Of a stretch of 52,825 nt of DNA, positions 1-10,510 are shown one piece after another (the stretch's first letter is position 1; each line of letters opens with the position of its first letter). The translations under genes were made by a program, and so were the position numbers. This stretch comes from Bacillus sp. AFS055030 (GTDB lineage: Bacteria > Bacillota > Bacilli > Bacillales > Bacillaceae_G). The DNA lies in contig NZ_NUGT01000022.1 of the NCBI RefSeq assembly GCF_002574545.1, positions 1-52,825 on the forward strand. Direction: 5' to 3'. A model generated the notes under the pieces. That model had not been told where the DNA came from, made no database searches, and worked only from the letters and a program-made list of their open reading frames with translations.

Positions 1-84
1 ATTTGGCTGATGCTTTTTTTTGTTTACAAATTAAAGTTAAATAATGTGAAACTTTACATTTCGATTTAACCAAAGCTAATTTAA

Positions 85-234
85 CCGCTTGTTCACTTAA
101 TCGTTTTGTTTAAGGGGATATTCTGTAAAGGTACGGGGTTACTCCATATAGCAGTAGGTGAGTACCAAGACTCAGGAAAAGTAACGAAGATAACGAACGT
201 TTGGCCGGTAATTAAAGACTACAAACTAAACTAA
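85..234 (+). pseudogene. C-terminal remnant of an unidentified protein
   Basis: An open frame of 49 codons ends in TAA at 232-234 and is followed at once by a terminator hairpin, as a real gene end would be. The last 35 residues look protein-like (KGTGLLHIAVGEY, then KITNVWPVIKDYKLN). In-frame stops at 67 and 82 and the absence of an ATG or ribosome-binding site mean it cannot be a complete gene. I do not recognise the family. It could be a decayed gene end or a piece left by a rearrangement. Confidence 0.4.
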
Positions 235-250
235 TTGTAGTCCTTTTTTA
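217..250 (+). terminator. Intrinsic terminator after the gene remnant
   Basis: Perfect 8-bp stem (217-224 with 235-242), 10-nt loop, followed by CTTTTTTA. It overlaps the stop codon of the decayed reading frame, so it probably ended that gene. Confidence 0.7.
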
Positions 251-375
251 GTAGTTAAAAGGAGCAATCATAAGATCAAGTCAGGAAAGTAATATCACAT
301 TAGAAAAAAATTTAAAAATATAGAGCACAAAATTAGAACTATTTTCATATATTACAAAAAAATAGGCCCTAAATT

Positions 376-404
376 GTATAAAAAGTTTTTAATATGCAAA
401 ACTA
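376..404 (+). promoter_or_regulatory. Candidate sigma-F promoter of csfB
   Basis: The -35 GTATA (376-380) and the -10 TGCAAAACTA (395-404) are 14 nt apart. The -10 matches the sigma-F consensus GGNRANANTR at every specified position except the first G. The position, about 68 nt before the csfB start, fits the sigma-F control known for csfB in B. subtilis. The spacer is one nucleotide shorter than the usual 15. Confidence 0.55.
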
Positions 405-471
405 AATAATAAACGAAATTGTTTAATCAATCTCAAATTACATTGGAAAAACACTTAGAGGAGGAATAAAG

Positions 472-660
472 GTGAATGGTTTATCAAAGTGTATAGTTTG
501 TGAAGAGAAAAAGGAAAATGGCATTCATATTATTAAAGCATTTGTATGTGAAGAGTGTGAAAAGAAAATCGTAAAAACCGAAACAGATTCACCTATATAT
601 AATTCCTTCGTAGAGAAGTTAAGATGTATTAGTACAGTGAAAGAGGAAATTGCAAATTAG
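472..660 (+). CDS. csfB: Anti-sigma-G factor Gin (CsfB)
   Basis: 62-residue protein with two CxxC pairs (CIVC near residue 7 and CEEC near residue 26), the zinc-binding arrangement of Gin; B. subtilis Gin is 64 residues. The family binds sigma-G in the forespore (and sigma-E in the mother cell) and keeps sigma-G inactive until engulfment is complete. The start is GTG at 472, 5 nt after a strong GAGGAGG. It stands alone between terminators, as in B. subtilis, where it also precedes yaaO/tmk. The identity rests on the cysteine pattern, size, the GIHI...FVCEECE core and synteny. Confidence 0.88.
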   Translation: MNGLSKCIVCEEKKENGIHIIKAFVCEECEKKIVKTETDSPIYNSFVEKLRCISTVKEEIAN

Positions 661-678
661 GGATAAGTATAAACGTGA

Positions 679-709
679 TAGACTAATAGTAGTAGTCTAA
701 TAAGTTTTT
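679..709 (+). terminator. Weak terminator-like hairpin after csfB
   Basis: 7-bp stem TAGACTA (679-685) with TAGTCTA (693-699), 7-nt loop, then AATAAGTTTTTG. The T-run is not directly adjacent, so termination may be inefficient. Confidence 0.45.
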
Positions 710-738
710 GTAAGTTAAAATAAGATATATAGTGTAGG

Positions 739-847
739 ACCGATTCTATATACAGGTACCTCTGCCATAATTTATTACTGTTTGGTCTCCTCTTTAGTGA
801 CTGAACCTTTAAGTAATGGAGAGAACTTGTAAATACAATCGGTTTTT
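739..847 (+). ncRNA. Long nested hairpin RNA upstream of yaaO (class unknown)
   Basis: Four helices nest inside each other: 739-745 with 837-843 (7 bp), 751-757 with 825-831 (7 bp, one G-U), 771-779 with 812-820 (9 bp, two G-U) and 780-787 with 799-806 (8 bp, two G-U). The outer stem runs directly into a T-run (843-847). It could be the true csfB terminator, a stand-alone small RNA, or an attenuator/riboswitch for yaaO, whose start lies 85 nt downstream. It does not match any riboswitch consensus I know (T-box, lysine, ykkC/guanidine, SAM, purine). Confidence 0.5.
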
Positions 848-931
848 ATATTGTCTAAATTAAAAATTCTATAAAAAATAGACTAGTAAGCGACATAGAT
901 AAATAACTTACATAAATTAAAGGAAGCGTTA

Positions 932-2353
932 ATGATGAATGAAATGCCATTACTAAATGCACTGAAACAGTTCGTTAATAAAAAAACAATATCTCTACAT
1001 GTTCCAGGTCATAAAAATGGAAAACACACTTTTATAAATGAATTAGGACTACCAAATATATTAAATTATGATGTGACAGAATTAAATGGCTTAGATGACT
1101 TACATTATCCTTCAGAGGTGATTAGTGAGGCTCAAGAAATGTTGGCTAGTGTATACAAAGCAGAAGAAAGTTTCTTTTTAGTAAATGGATCAACCGTGGG
1201 TAACCTCGCTGCAATTTTAGCGTTATGTGGCGAAAATGATGAAGTATTGGTACAACGCAATTGTCATAAGTCAATTTTTCATGGTCTTTTACTAGCTGGT
1301 GCTAAGCCGATATTCTTGCCATTAGATATCGACGAAGAGCTAGGACAGCCACTCGGGATAAACACTGAACAATCTTTGCATGTAATAAAAAATTATCCAA
1401 AGGCAAAAGCAATGATTTTAACGAATCCAAATTATTATGGAATGTCTCAGAATTTAAAAAGTATAATTGAGTTCGCACATAGTATGGAGATTCCAACGAT
1501 CGTGGATGAGGCTCATGGAACACATTTTATAGTTGGGGAGCCTTTTCCTAATGACGCACTCTCTATGGGCGCCGATATTGTCATACAATCGGCGCATAAA
1601 ACTTTACCCGCAATGACAATGGGGTCATATTTACATATAAAATCAAAACTTGTTTGTAAAGATAAAGTTAGAGAAATGCTGAGAATGTTACAAAGCAGCA
1701 GCCCATCTTATCCAATTATGGCTTCCTTAGATTACGCAAGAAGTTTTGTTAAAACATTTTCCTTAGATAAAGTAAAAATACTTCAAGAGAAAATTGCCTT
1801 ATTTAAAGAAGAAGTAAATAACTTATCTAGTATCCGAATTGTAACTTCAAGTCATATAAACTATAGACAAGATATGTTAAAAGTAATCGTAAAAAGTAAA
1901 AAAGGCCATACCGGTAAACAATTACAGGCAATATTTGAAACGGAGGGTATCTATTCAGAGCTATCAGATTGGGGACATGTTCTGTTTATCCTTCCACTAG
2001 ATGAAAGAATGAATTTTAATGATCTTATTCATCGTATAAAAAAAGCAACGGAATCGATGGTATATATTGAAAATAAACAACCTAAACTTAACGTACCTAA
2101 TTTTACGAGTACAGTTTTACACAGTTACGCTGATTTAAAGAAAAAAAGGAAGTCGGTAAAAGATTTGGCAGATTCAGTAGGAGAAATCTCGGCGGAAAAT
2201 ATAGTTCCTTATCCACCAGGCGTTCCAATTTTACTAAAAGGTGAACTAGTTACTACTAAGCACGTTGATTATATTCATGATGTATATAAATATGGAATGA
2301 CGATTCAAAATCTGATTGAAGATAAAAAATTACAAATAGAAGTATTGATTTAG
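932..2353 (+). CDS. yaaO: PLP-dependent Orn/Lys/Arg decarboxylase family protein
   Basis: 473 residues, the size of the short Bacillus Orn/Lys/Arg decarboxylases (SpeA/YaaO). Fold-type I PLP enzyme: HVPGHKNG near residue 24, DEAHGTHF near 190 (the Asp that contacts the pyridine nitrogen) and [13 protein letters not shown] near 220, where the Lys forms the Schiff base. It has a C-terminal decarboxylase domain ending around [10 protein letters not shown]. The substrate cannot be read from sequence; arginine or lysine decarboxylation is the family role. The start is ATG 932 after AAGGAAG. tmk follows 12 nt later, so the two are probably cotranscribed. Confidence 0.87.
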   Translation: MMNEMPLLNALKQFVNKKTISLHVPGHKNGKHTFINELGLPNILNYDVTELNGLDDLHYPSEVISEAQEMLASVYKAEESFFLVNGSTVGNLAAILALCGENDEVLVQRNCHKSIFHGLLLAGAKPIFLPLDIDEELGQPLGINTEQSLHVIKNYPKAKAMILTNPNYYGMSQNLKSIIEFAHSMEIPTIVDEAHGTHFIVGEPFPNDALSMGADIVIQSAHKTLPAMTMGSYLHIKSKLVCKDKVREMLRMLQSSSPSYPIMASLDYARSFVKTFSLDKVKILQEKIALFKEEVNNLSSIRIVTSSHINYRQDMLKVIVKSKKGHTGKQLQAIFETEGIYSELSDWGHVLFILPLDERMNFNDLIHRIKKATESMVYIENKQPKLNVPNFTSTVLHSYADLKKKRKSVKDLADSVGEISAENIVPYPPGVPILLKGELVTTKHVDYIHDVYKYGMTIQNLIEDKKLQIEVLI

Positions 2354-2364
2354 GAGGAACACAT

Positions 2365-2997
2365 TTGAAATCTTTATTCATTACATTTGAAGGACCAGAG
2401 GGTGCAGGGAAAACAACAATTATAAATATGATATCGGAGGAACTTCGTAAAAGAGGTGTAAATTTTATATCTACTCGTGAACCAGGTGGTATACGGATTG
2501 CTGAAAATATTAGAAATATTATATTAGACACAGAGAATACTGAAATGGACAAGCGTACGGAGGCATTACTTTATGCTGCAGCAAGAAGACAGCATTTGGC
2601 AGAGAAAGTCATCCCTGCATTGGCTGAAGGAAAAATCGTGTTATGTGATCGATTTGTAGACAGTTCGCTTGCCTATCAAGGTGTCGGTAGAGGAATCGGA
2701 ATAGATGAAATTTATAATATTAATCAATTTGCAATAGATGGTTTAATGCCTGATTTGACAATTTACTTTGATTTAGATCCTAAAGTTGGATTAAATAGAG
2801 TTCACCAAGCAGATAAGAGAGAAATTAACCGATTGGATTTAGAAGAATTAGACTTTCATTTAAAAGTCCAAAGTGGATATGCTGAAATTATGAAGAGAGA
2901 ACCATGGCGCTTTAAACGAATTGATGCGTCAAACCAGATCAATCAAGTGTTTAATGATACTTTAAAGGTTATTTTAGAAAAGATTGGAGAAATTTAA
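2365..2997 (+). CDS. tmk: Thymidylate kinase
   Basis: 210 residues; phosphorylates dTMP to dTDP for DNA synthesis. P-loop GPEGAGKTT near residues 10-18, the TREPGG substrate motif near 37, the [12 protein letters not shown] motif near 92 and a lid region near 140-150. The start is TTG at 2365, 8 nt after AGGAGGA, which gives [16 protein letters not shown] as expected. In B. subtilis it is followed by yaaQ and yaaR; here the next gene is holB, 170 nt away with its own promoter. Confidence 0.95.
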   Translation: MKSLFITFEGPEGAGKTTIINMISEELRKRGVNFISTREPGGIRIAENIRNIILDTENTEMDKRTEALLYAAARRQHLAEKVIPALAEGKIVLCDRFVDSSLAYQGVGRGIGIDEIYNINQFAIDGLMPDLTIYFDLDPKVGLNRVHQADKREINRLDLEELDFHLKVQSGYAEIMKREPWRFKRIDASNQINQVFNDTLKVILEKIGEI

Positions 2998-3019
2998 TTT
3001 TTTGCAAAAATTGATTACA

Positions 3020-3049
3020 TGAACAATAACATGACGGAACTGGTATAAT
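3020..3049 (+). promoter_or_regulatory. Sigma-A promoter (extended -10) for holB
   Basis: TGGTATAAT (3041-3049) is an extended -10 with a perfect hexamer. A weak -35, TGAACA (3020-3025), lies 18 nt upstream. It sits in the 169-nt gap between tmk and holB. Confidence 0.55.
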
Positions 3050-3166
3050 AGATGAAAGGATACTTTCGGAACTTAACTGAAAATTATTTGTATCAAATAT
3101 AATAAAATTAGGTCATAAGCCAGGTTAAAAAAATTGATTAATTTATAGATATGAGTAGGTGTAAAT

Positions 3167-4162
3167 ATGAAAACATCTTGGGAGAAACTAAGCGAGCGTC
3201 AGCCAGTTGCTACAAAAATGTTAAAAAATGCAGTAATTAAAAACAGGGTAGCTCATGCTTACTTATTTGAAGGCCCAAGAGGAACAGGTAAACGCGAACT
3301 TGCATTATACTACACAAAAGTATTACTATGTGAGAATGTAAGTGGCGCTACACCTTGTGGAGCTTGTCGGAATTGTAAGCGTGTTGATTCTGGTAATCAC
3401 CCAAATGTTTATCTAATTGAGCCCGAAGAAGCCTCTATTAAGAAACATCAAATTCAACAATTACAAGAAGAATTTTCTAAAACAGCTGTTGAATCGAATC
3501 GGAAAATTTATATAATCGACCATGCTGATCGAATGACGACAAATGCAGCTAATTCTTTATTGAAATTTTTAGAGGAGCCGGTCTCAATTACAACTGCATT
3601 TTTATTAACTGAACAAGTACAACAAATATTGCCAACAATACAATCACGCTGTCAATCAATCCATTTTAATCCATTACCAATAAAATACTTTGAAGAACAT
3701 TTAGTTAATATCGAGCTCCAATCAAACTTAGTACCGCTATTGGCAAGATTAACAAATAGTGAGGCAGTCGCACTCCAAATTGCTGAAGAAGAATGGTTTG
3801 CACAAGCTAGAGATTTAGTGATAGAATTATATGAAGCATTATTAACGACAAAAAAAGATAGTCTTCTAGTCATACAACAAAATGTTTCTCGTCATTTTGA
3901 TACGAAGGAACAGTTACAAATGATGCTTGATATGCTTGTATTAGCCTTTAAAGATATGTTATATATATATGCTGAGCAAGAGCAGAACGTTGTTTTTAAA
4001 AATGAAGAACCATTAATGAGACAAGCATTAAACCGTATTTCATTAGAGAAAATAACTACTTGTTTAGAAATTATTCTTTTTGCTAAAAAGCGGTTAACAT
4101 CCAACGCAAATATGTTAATGGTTCTAGAGCAAATGATTATAGAGCTACAGGAGGGATTGTAG
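3167..4162 (+). CDS. holB: DNA polymerase III delta' subunit
   Basis: 331 residues, the clamp-loader delta' subunit. AAA+ ATPase fold with a P-loop FEGPRGTGKRE near residue 34, a zinc module CGACRNC preceded by another Cys near residues 56-70, and SLLKFLEEP near 127. This matches the B. subtilis protein closely in length and in motifs such as NCKR...SGNHP. The start is ATG 3167 with only a weak TAGGTG before it. ricT begins 3 nt after its stop, so holB-ricT-yabA form an operon. Confidence 0.95.
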   Translation: MKTSWEKLSERQPVATKMLKNAVIKNRVAHAYLFEGPRGTGKRELALYYTKVLLCENVSGATPCGACRNCKRVDSGNHPNVYLIEPEEASIKKHQIQQLQEEFSKTAVESNRKIYIIDHADRMTTNAANSLLKFLEEPVSITTAFLLTEQVQQILPTIQSRCQSIHFNPLPIKYFEEHLVNIELQSNLVPLLARLTNSEAVALQIAEEEWFAQARDLVIELYEALLTTKKDSLLVIQQNVSRHFDTKEQLQMMLDMLVLAFKDMLYIYAEQEQNVVFKNEEPLMRQALNRISLEKITTCLEIILFAKKRLTSNANMLMVLEQMIIELQEGL

Positions 4163-4165
4163 ATT

Positions 4166-4993
4166 GTGTACGAAGTAGTCGGAGTACGTTTTAAAAAAGC
4201 TGGTAAAATCTATTATTTCGACCCAAATGGATTAGCAATCCCTAAAGATACTTTTGTCATCGTTGAGACGGTGAGAGGGATTGAATTTGGAAAAGTAGTG
4301 GTACCAAACAAAAAGGTCGGAGAAAATGACGTAGTCCTTCCATTAAAAAAAGTTATGCGATTAGCTGATGAGCATGATCGTATGATTGTTGAAGAGAATA
4401 AACAATCAGCTAAAGAGGCTTATGAAGTTTGTTCTAGTAAAGTTATGCAACATGAACTAGACATGAAATTAGTTGATGTCGAATATACGTTTGATCGAAA
4501 TAAAGTCATCTTTTATTTTACAGCAGATGGTAGAATAGACTTTAGGGAATTAGTAAAGGATTTAGCTGCGGTATTCCGTACTCGAATTGAACTAAGACAA
4601 ATAGGAGTACGTGATGAAGCTAAAATGCTTGGTGGGATTGGACCTTGTGGGAGAATGTTGTGTTGTTCAACGTTCTTAGGAGATTTTGAACCAGTGTCTA
4701 TTAAAATGGCTAAAGATCAAAATCTTTCTCTTAACCCGGCGAAAATATCAGGACTTTGTGGCCGATTAATGTGCTGCTTAAAATATGAAAATGATGAGTA
4801 TGAGGCCGCAAAAGAACAACTTCCAGACTTAGAGGATATTATTAAAACAGCTGAAGGTCCAGGAAGAGTAGTAGGATTGAACATCTTAGAACGAGTTATT
4901 CAGGTAGAATTGATTAAAAAAGAACGCGTTGTGGAGTATACCCTAGATGATTTAATTCACGAGGGAGTCGTGTCAATACAAACCACAGATTAA
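4166..4993 (+). CDS. ricT: RicT (YaaT), PSP1-domain iron-sulfur regulatory protein
   Basis: 275 residues, the same length as B. subtilis RicT. PSP1 domain; conserved Cys clusters GPCGRMLCC near 158-166 and CGRLMCC near 192-198. The family acts with RicA (YmcA) and RicF (YlbF) in a complex carrying 4Fe-4S clusters that promotes maturation of polycistronic mRNAs by RNase Y and affects sporulation, competence and biofilm. The start is GTG 4166, 3 nt after the holB stop, with GGAGGG inside the end of holB. yabA follows with 12 nt spacing. Confidence 0.93.
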   Translation: MYEVVGVRFKKAGKIYYFDPNGLAIPKDTFVIVETVRGIEFGKVVVPNKKVGENDVVLPLKKVMRLADEHDRMIVEENKQSAKEAYEVCSSKVMQHELDMKLVDVEYTFDRNKVIFYFTADGRIDFRELVKDLAAVFRTRIELRQIGVRDEAKMLGGIGPCGRMLCCSTFLGDFEPVSIKMAKDQNLSLNPAKISGLCGRLMCCLKYENDEYEAAKEQLPDLEDIIKTAEGPGRVVGLNILERVIQVELIKKERVVEYTLDDLIHEGVVSIQTTD

Positions 4994-5005
4994 GAGGTGG
5001 TAAGA

Positions 5006-5365
5006 TTGGACAAGAAGAATATATTCTTATCTCTTTCCAATATGGAAGAACAAATTCAAGATTTATCAACACAGCTTAGTGACTTAAAACAATATATTGC
5101 TGAGCTACTAGAAGAAAATCACTATACGAAAATTGAGAATGATCACTTGCGAGAAAGATTAGGTCTAAATAAACGTATAGAAGAGAAAGAGCAAATAAAA
5201 GACTCAAAGAAGAAAAAAGTACAAAAGGATAAGGATCTTGGGGAAGGCTATGATAATTTAGCAAGATTGTACCAAGAAGGTTTCCATATTTGTAATCTAC
5301 ATTATGGAAGCGTACGTCATGGCGAGGACTGTCTGTTTTGTTTATCCTTCTTTGATAAAAAGTAA
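5006..5365 (+). CDS. yabA: Replication initiation control protein YabA
   Basis: 119 residues if TTG 5006 is used, exactly the B. subtilis length. TTG 5006 has AGAGGTGG upstream at good spacing and gives [17 protein letters not shown]; the in-frame GTG at 4997 lies within that ribosome-binding site and is less likely. An N-terminal leucine-zipper coiled coil (about 1-55) is followed by a charged linker and a C-terminal zinc site (HIC near residue 95, HYG, DCLFCL). The family binds DnaA and DnaN and limits initiation at oriC. Confidence 0.92.
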   Translation: MDKKNIFLSLSNMEEQIQDLSTQLSDLKQYIAELLEENHYTKIENDHLRERLGLNKRIEEKEQIKDSKKKKVQKDKDLGEGYDNLARLYQEGFHICNLHYGSVRHGEDCLFCLSFFDKK

Positions 5366-5369
5366 TGGT

Positions 5370-5476
5370 AGGCTATTCCGGAAGAAGCGAGCGATTACCT
5401 TTTTAATACCCAGCTTTTAAATAAACTGGTAAAAAAGGTAAAGTACGCGCACTTCCAATTGGAATAGCTTCTTTTT
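5370..5476 (+). terminator. Large branched hairpin terminator after yabA
   Basis: Outer stem 5370-5379 with 5461-5470 (10 bp, one G-U), then GGAAG 5380-5384 with CTTCC 5452-5456, an inner 9-bp stem 5396-5404 with 5432-5440, and a small CCAG/CTGG cap, followed by CTTTTT. It ends the holB-ricT-yabA unit and is unusually long for a Bacillus terminator. Confidence 0.65.
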
Positions 5477-5553
5477 ATGCAATGTTAGTTAATTGTTATA
5501 CAATTAGGCAATGCTAAAAGATAATATTGGTGTGAATTTGAAAGGAACTAATT

Positions 5554-6291
5554 ATGCTTAAAGGTGACGAACGATTAGATTACTTATTAACTGATGATAT
5601 GAGGATTATTCAAAGCCCATCTGTTTTTTCATTTTCATTAGATGCAGTCCTTTTATCTAATTTTACATATGTCCCAATCCAAAAGGGTACGATTGTTGAC
5701 TTATGCTCTGGTAATGGAGTGATTCCATTGATGCTACACCGCAGATCTAATGCAAATATAATTGGTGTAGAAATACAAGAGCGATTAGTTGATATGGCTA
5801 AAAGAAGCATTGAATATAACAAGTTAGCTGAAAAAATATCAATGATTCATGATGATTTAAAAAATGCACCAAACGAAATAGGTAGAGAATTTGTAGATGT
5901 TGTTACGTGTAATCCACCATACTTTCAAGATATTCCGACTTCTGAACAGAACATGAATGAGCATTATGCAATTGCAAGACATGAGATTAAAACGAATTTA
6001 GAGGAAGTAATTAATGCAAGTAAACAACTCTTGAAGCATGGTGGGAAATTAGCGATGGTTCATCGTCCAGGACGTATGTTGGATATTGTTACGACAATGC
6101 GTAAACATGGTATCGAGCCGAAAAGAATTCAGTTTGTCTATCCTAAAATGGGTAAAGAAGCCAATACACTTTTAATTGAAGGTATTAAAGGTGGTAAGGC
6201 AGACCTTAAAATTTTGCCTCCAATCTACGTTTACGAGGAAAATAACGAGTATACATCAGAGTTAAAGGAAATTCTATATGGAAGATCATAA
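5554..6291 (+). CDS. yabB: tRNA1(Val) A37 N6-methyltransferase family protein (YabB)
   Basis: 245 residues, class I SAM-dependent methyltransferase. SAM loop [12 protein letters not shown] near residues 48-59 and catalytic NPPYF near 119-123, the N6-adenine signature. It belongs to the TrmN6/YfiC-like group, which methylates A37 of tRNA; the exact tRNA target in Bacillus is inferred. The start is ATG 5554 after AAAGGAAC. yazA overlaps its end by 14 nt and rsmI overlaps yazA, so the three form an operon of RNA-modification-type proteins. Confidence 0.88.
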   Translation: MLKGDERLDYLLTDDMRIIQSPSVFSFSLDAVLLSNFTYVPIQKGTIVDLCSGNGVIPLMLHRRSNANIIGVEIQERLVDMAKRSIEYNKLAEKISMIHDDLKNAPNEIGREFVDVVTCNPPYFQDIPTSEQNMNEHYAIARHEIKTNLEEVINASKQLLKHGGKLAMVHRPGRMLDIVTTMRKHGIEPKRIQFVYPKMGKEANTLLIEGIKGGKADLKILPPIYVYEENNEYTSELKEILYGRS

Positions 6292-6544
6292 ACACTATTT
6301 ATATGTGCTAGAATGTTCTGATGCAACTTTCTATGCAGGATATACAACAAATATTGAGCGTAGAGTAAAACAACACAACGATGGTAAGGGTGCAAAATAT
6401 ACTAGGGGGAGAACACCTGTAATTTGTATATTTTTTGAGAAATACCCGACAAAAAGAGAAGCGATGCAGGCTGAATATGCTTTTAAGCAATTATCAAGAG
6501 AGAACAAAGAAAAATATATGAGAGGAGGAACAAGCAATGATTAA
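6278..6544 (+). CDS. yazA: GIY-YIG domain protein YazA
   Basis: 88-residue single-domain protein. The GIY-YIG signature appears as YLYVLEC...FYAGYT (residues 7-22), with the conserved Arg in [10 protein letters not shown] and a Glu near residue 60 ([11 protein letters not shown]). This is the UPF0213/YhbQ-like group: nuclease-related, but its physiological role is not established. It overlaps the 3' end of yabB by 14 nt and rsmI by 8 nt, so translational coupling is likely. Confidence 0.9.
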   Translation: MEDHKHYLYVLECSDATFYAGYTTNIERRVKQHNDGKGAKYTRGRTPVICIFFEKYPTKREAMQAEYAFKQLSRENKEKYMRGGTSND

Positions 6545-7415
6545 AAGTCAAAAGAGTTTCTTAAATGAAGAATTAGGCTGTCTTTATTTAGTACCAACAC
6601 CTATTGGCAACTTAGAAGATATGACGTTTAGAGCAGTACGAATACTAAAGGAAGTAGATTATATAGCAGCAGAGGATACTCGTAATACGAAAAAGCTTTG
6701 TAATCATTTCGAAATACCAACACCATTAGTGAGTTATCATGAGCATAATAAAGAAAAAGCAGGATTAAAACTTGTAGAAGACTTAAAACAAGGATTAAAA
6801 ATTGGATTAGTAAGTGATGCAGGTATGCCGTGCATAAATGATCCAGGTTATGAGCTTGTAAAACTTTGTTTGGAAGAAGGTATTTCTGTCGTCCCATTAC
6901 CTGGAGCAAATGCTGCCTTAACATCTTTAATATCATCTGGACTACCTACCGATTCATTTTTATACATAGGTTTCTTGTCTCGTCAAAAGAAAGATAAGAA
7001 GAAGCAATTGGAACCGTTAAAGGGGCAACGTAGTACAGTCATTTTGTACGAGTCTCCACATCGTTTAAAAGAAACACTACACGTTATTCTCGAAGTATTA
7101 GGTGACCGAAAAGTTGTACTTTGTAGAGAATTAACAAAGAAATTTGAAGAGTTTTTACGAGGGACAGTAAGTGAAGCAATAGACTGGGCAACGAATGAAG
7201 AAGTACGTGGAGAGTTTGTAGTTGTTTTAGAAGGGGCATCAGAAGAAGATGTGAAAAACAATGAGGAATGTTGGTGGCAAGAACTATCCATTAACCAGCA
7301 TGTCGATTGGTACATAAATGAAAAAAATGAAAAAAGTAAAGATGCAATAAAACTTGTTGCGAAGGATCGTTCATTAAATAAAAGGGACGTCTACGCAGAA
7401 TATCACGAGATTTAA
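6537..7415 (+). CDS. rsmI: 16S rRNA (cytidine1402-2'-O)-methyltransferase RsmI
   Basis: 292 residues. Tetrapyrrole-methylase fold; LYLVPTPIGNLEDMT (16-30), AAEDTRNT (about 46-53), VSDAGMPCINDPG (about 94-106) and the PLPGANA loop are RsmI hallmarks. It methylates the 2'-OH of C1402 in the decoding centre. The start is ATG 6537 after AGAGGAGGA, inside the end of yazA. The gene is convergent with abrB, with a shared hairpin between them. Confidence 0.93.
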   Translation: MIKSQKSFLNEELGCLYLVPTPIGNLEDMTFRAVRILKEVDYIAAEDTRNTKKLCNHFEIPTPLVSYHEHNKEKAGLKLVEDLKQGLKIGLVSDAGMPCINDPGYELVKLCLEEGISVVPLPGANAALTSLISSGLPTDSFLYIGFLSRQKKDKKKQLEPLKGQRSTVILYESPHRLKETLHVILEVLGDRKVVLCRELTKKFEEFLRGTVSEAIDWATNEEVRGEFVVVLEGASEEDVKNNEECWWQELSINQHVDWYINEKNEKSKDAIKLVAKDRSLNKRDVYAEYHEI

Positions 7416-7435
7416 TCTAGTTTAAAAATGAAGTT

Positions 7436-7515
7436 AGGCTGTCTTACTTATTTGTAATTCTCTACTCATTTTTACTTGCTTTTAATTTAGAGAATGCAAT
7501 TAAAATAAGCAGCCT
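7436..7515. terminator. Long bidirectional hairpin between rsmI and abrB
   Basis: An arm starting AGGCTG at 7436 pairs with an arm ending CAGCCT at 7515 over about 27 positions with small bulges (CTTA/TAAG, AATT/AATT and TTCTCT/AGAGAA segments). T-rich and A-rich flanks lie on the two sides, so it can end transcripts from both directions. Confidence 0.65.
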
Positions 7516-7522
7516 CTTCGAT

Positions 7523-7807
7523 TTAATTATTATTAGCTATAAATTGTTCTATCTCGAATTTTAGAAGCTCAGCGCCTTTTTTACTTAAAACAATTTTACC
7601 ATCAGCAACCTCAAGATTATTTTGAGAAATTTCTCCCGTCATCATACAAGTCATATTTGGCTCATACTTTTTTAGGATAATTCGATCATCTTGAACAAAT
7701 ATTTCAAGTGTGTCTCTTTCAGTGATATTTAGTGTTCTTCTCAGTTCAATTGGAATTACTACACGGCCAAGCTCGTCTACCTTTCGGACAATTCCTGTAG
7801 ATTTCAT
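7523..7807 (-). CDS. abrB: Transition-state regulator AbrB
   Basis: 94 residues. The N-terminal swapped-hairpin DNA-binding domain reads MKSTGIVRKVDELGRVVIP; the C-terminal half is the oligomerisation domain. It represses many post-exponential genes and is itself repressed by Spo0A-P in B. subtilis. The start is ATG 7807-7805 on the minus strand with AGGAGGA just upstream. It is the only clear minus-strand gene here. Its paralogue spoVT lies at 26371. Confidence 0.96.
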   Translation of the reverse strand: MKSTGIVRKVDELGRVVIPIELRRTLNITERDTLEIFVQDDRIILKKYEPNMTCMMTGEISQNNLEVADGKIVLSKKGAELLKFEIEQFIANNN

Positions 7808-10087
<2,280 letters not shown>

Positions 10088-10096
10088 TGTTACTAG

Positions 10097-10145
10097 GAAA
10101 AGTATTTCGTGTAAAAACTAACATGAAATGCTTTTCTTTTTTTAT
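10097..10145 (+). terminator. metG terminator
   Basis: 15-nt arms GAAAAGTATTTCGTG (10097-10111) and CATGAAATGCTTTTC (10122-10136) with two mismatched or wobble positions, followed by a T-run. Confidence 0.85.
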
Positions 10146-10510
10146 TTGTTTTATTGGAATAATTGTTGTATTGTGCAGAAAATTGTAAAAATAACATAAG
10201 AATCACAAATATGATAATATTTTGTTGATTTATGGCAGGTGTTAACAAGTTATTGTTAGAAAATGTCATTATATGAAGAAAATATTACAGAATGATTACA
10301 ATAGTAAACTAAAAAAATTATCAGAATTTAGTTTAAAAAGGTAAAAAGTCTTGATATAACATGGAATTAATTTAAAACATTTTAAAAAAACTATTAGAAA
10401 CTGCTTAAATTTGACTGTTTCTTTTTGTAACGGAATTGTTAACTGTGCGTTAGGTAAGAAATTTTACGGTATGCTAGACTAAATCTCAGATGAGCAAAGG
10501 GGAAGTAAAA
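10146..10510 (+). other. metG-yabD gap with two inverted repeats
   Basis: No gene seen. A 9-bp perfect AT-rich inverted repeat (10305-10313 with 10327-10335) and a terminator-like hairpin (AGAAAC 10396-10401 with GTTTCT 10417-10422, then TTTTTG) lie here. A possible -10, TATGCT (10470-10475), precedes yabD but lacks a convincing -35. Confidence 0.4.
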
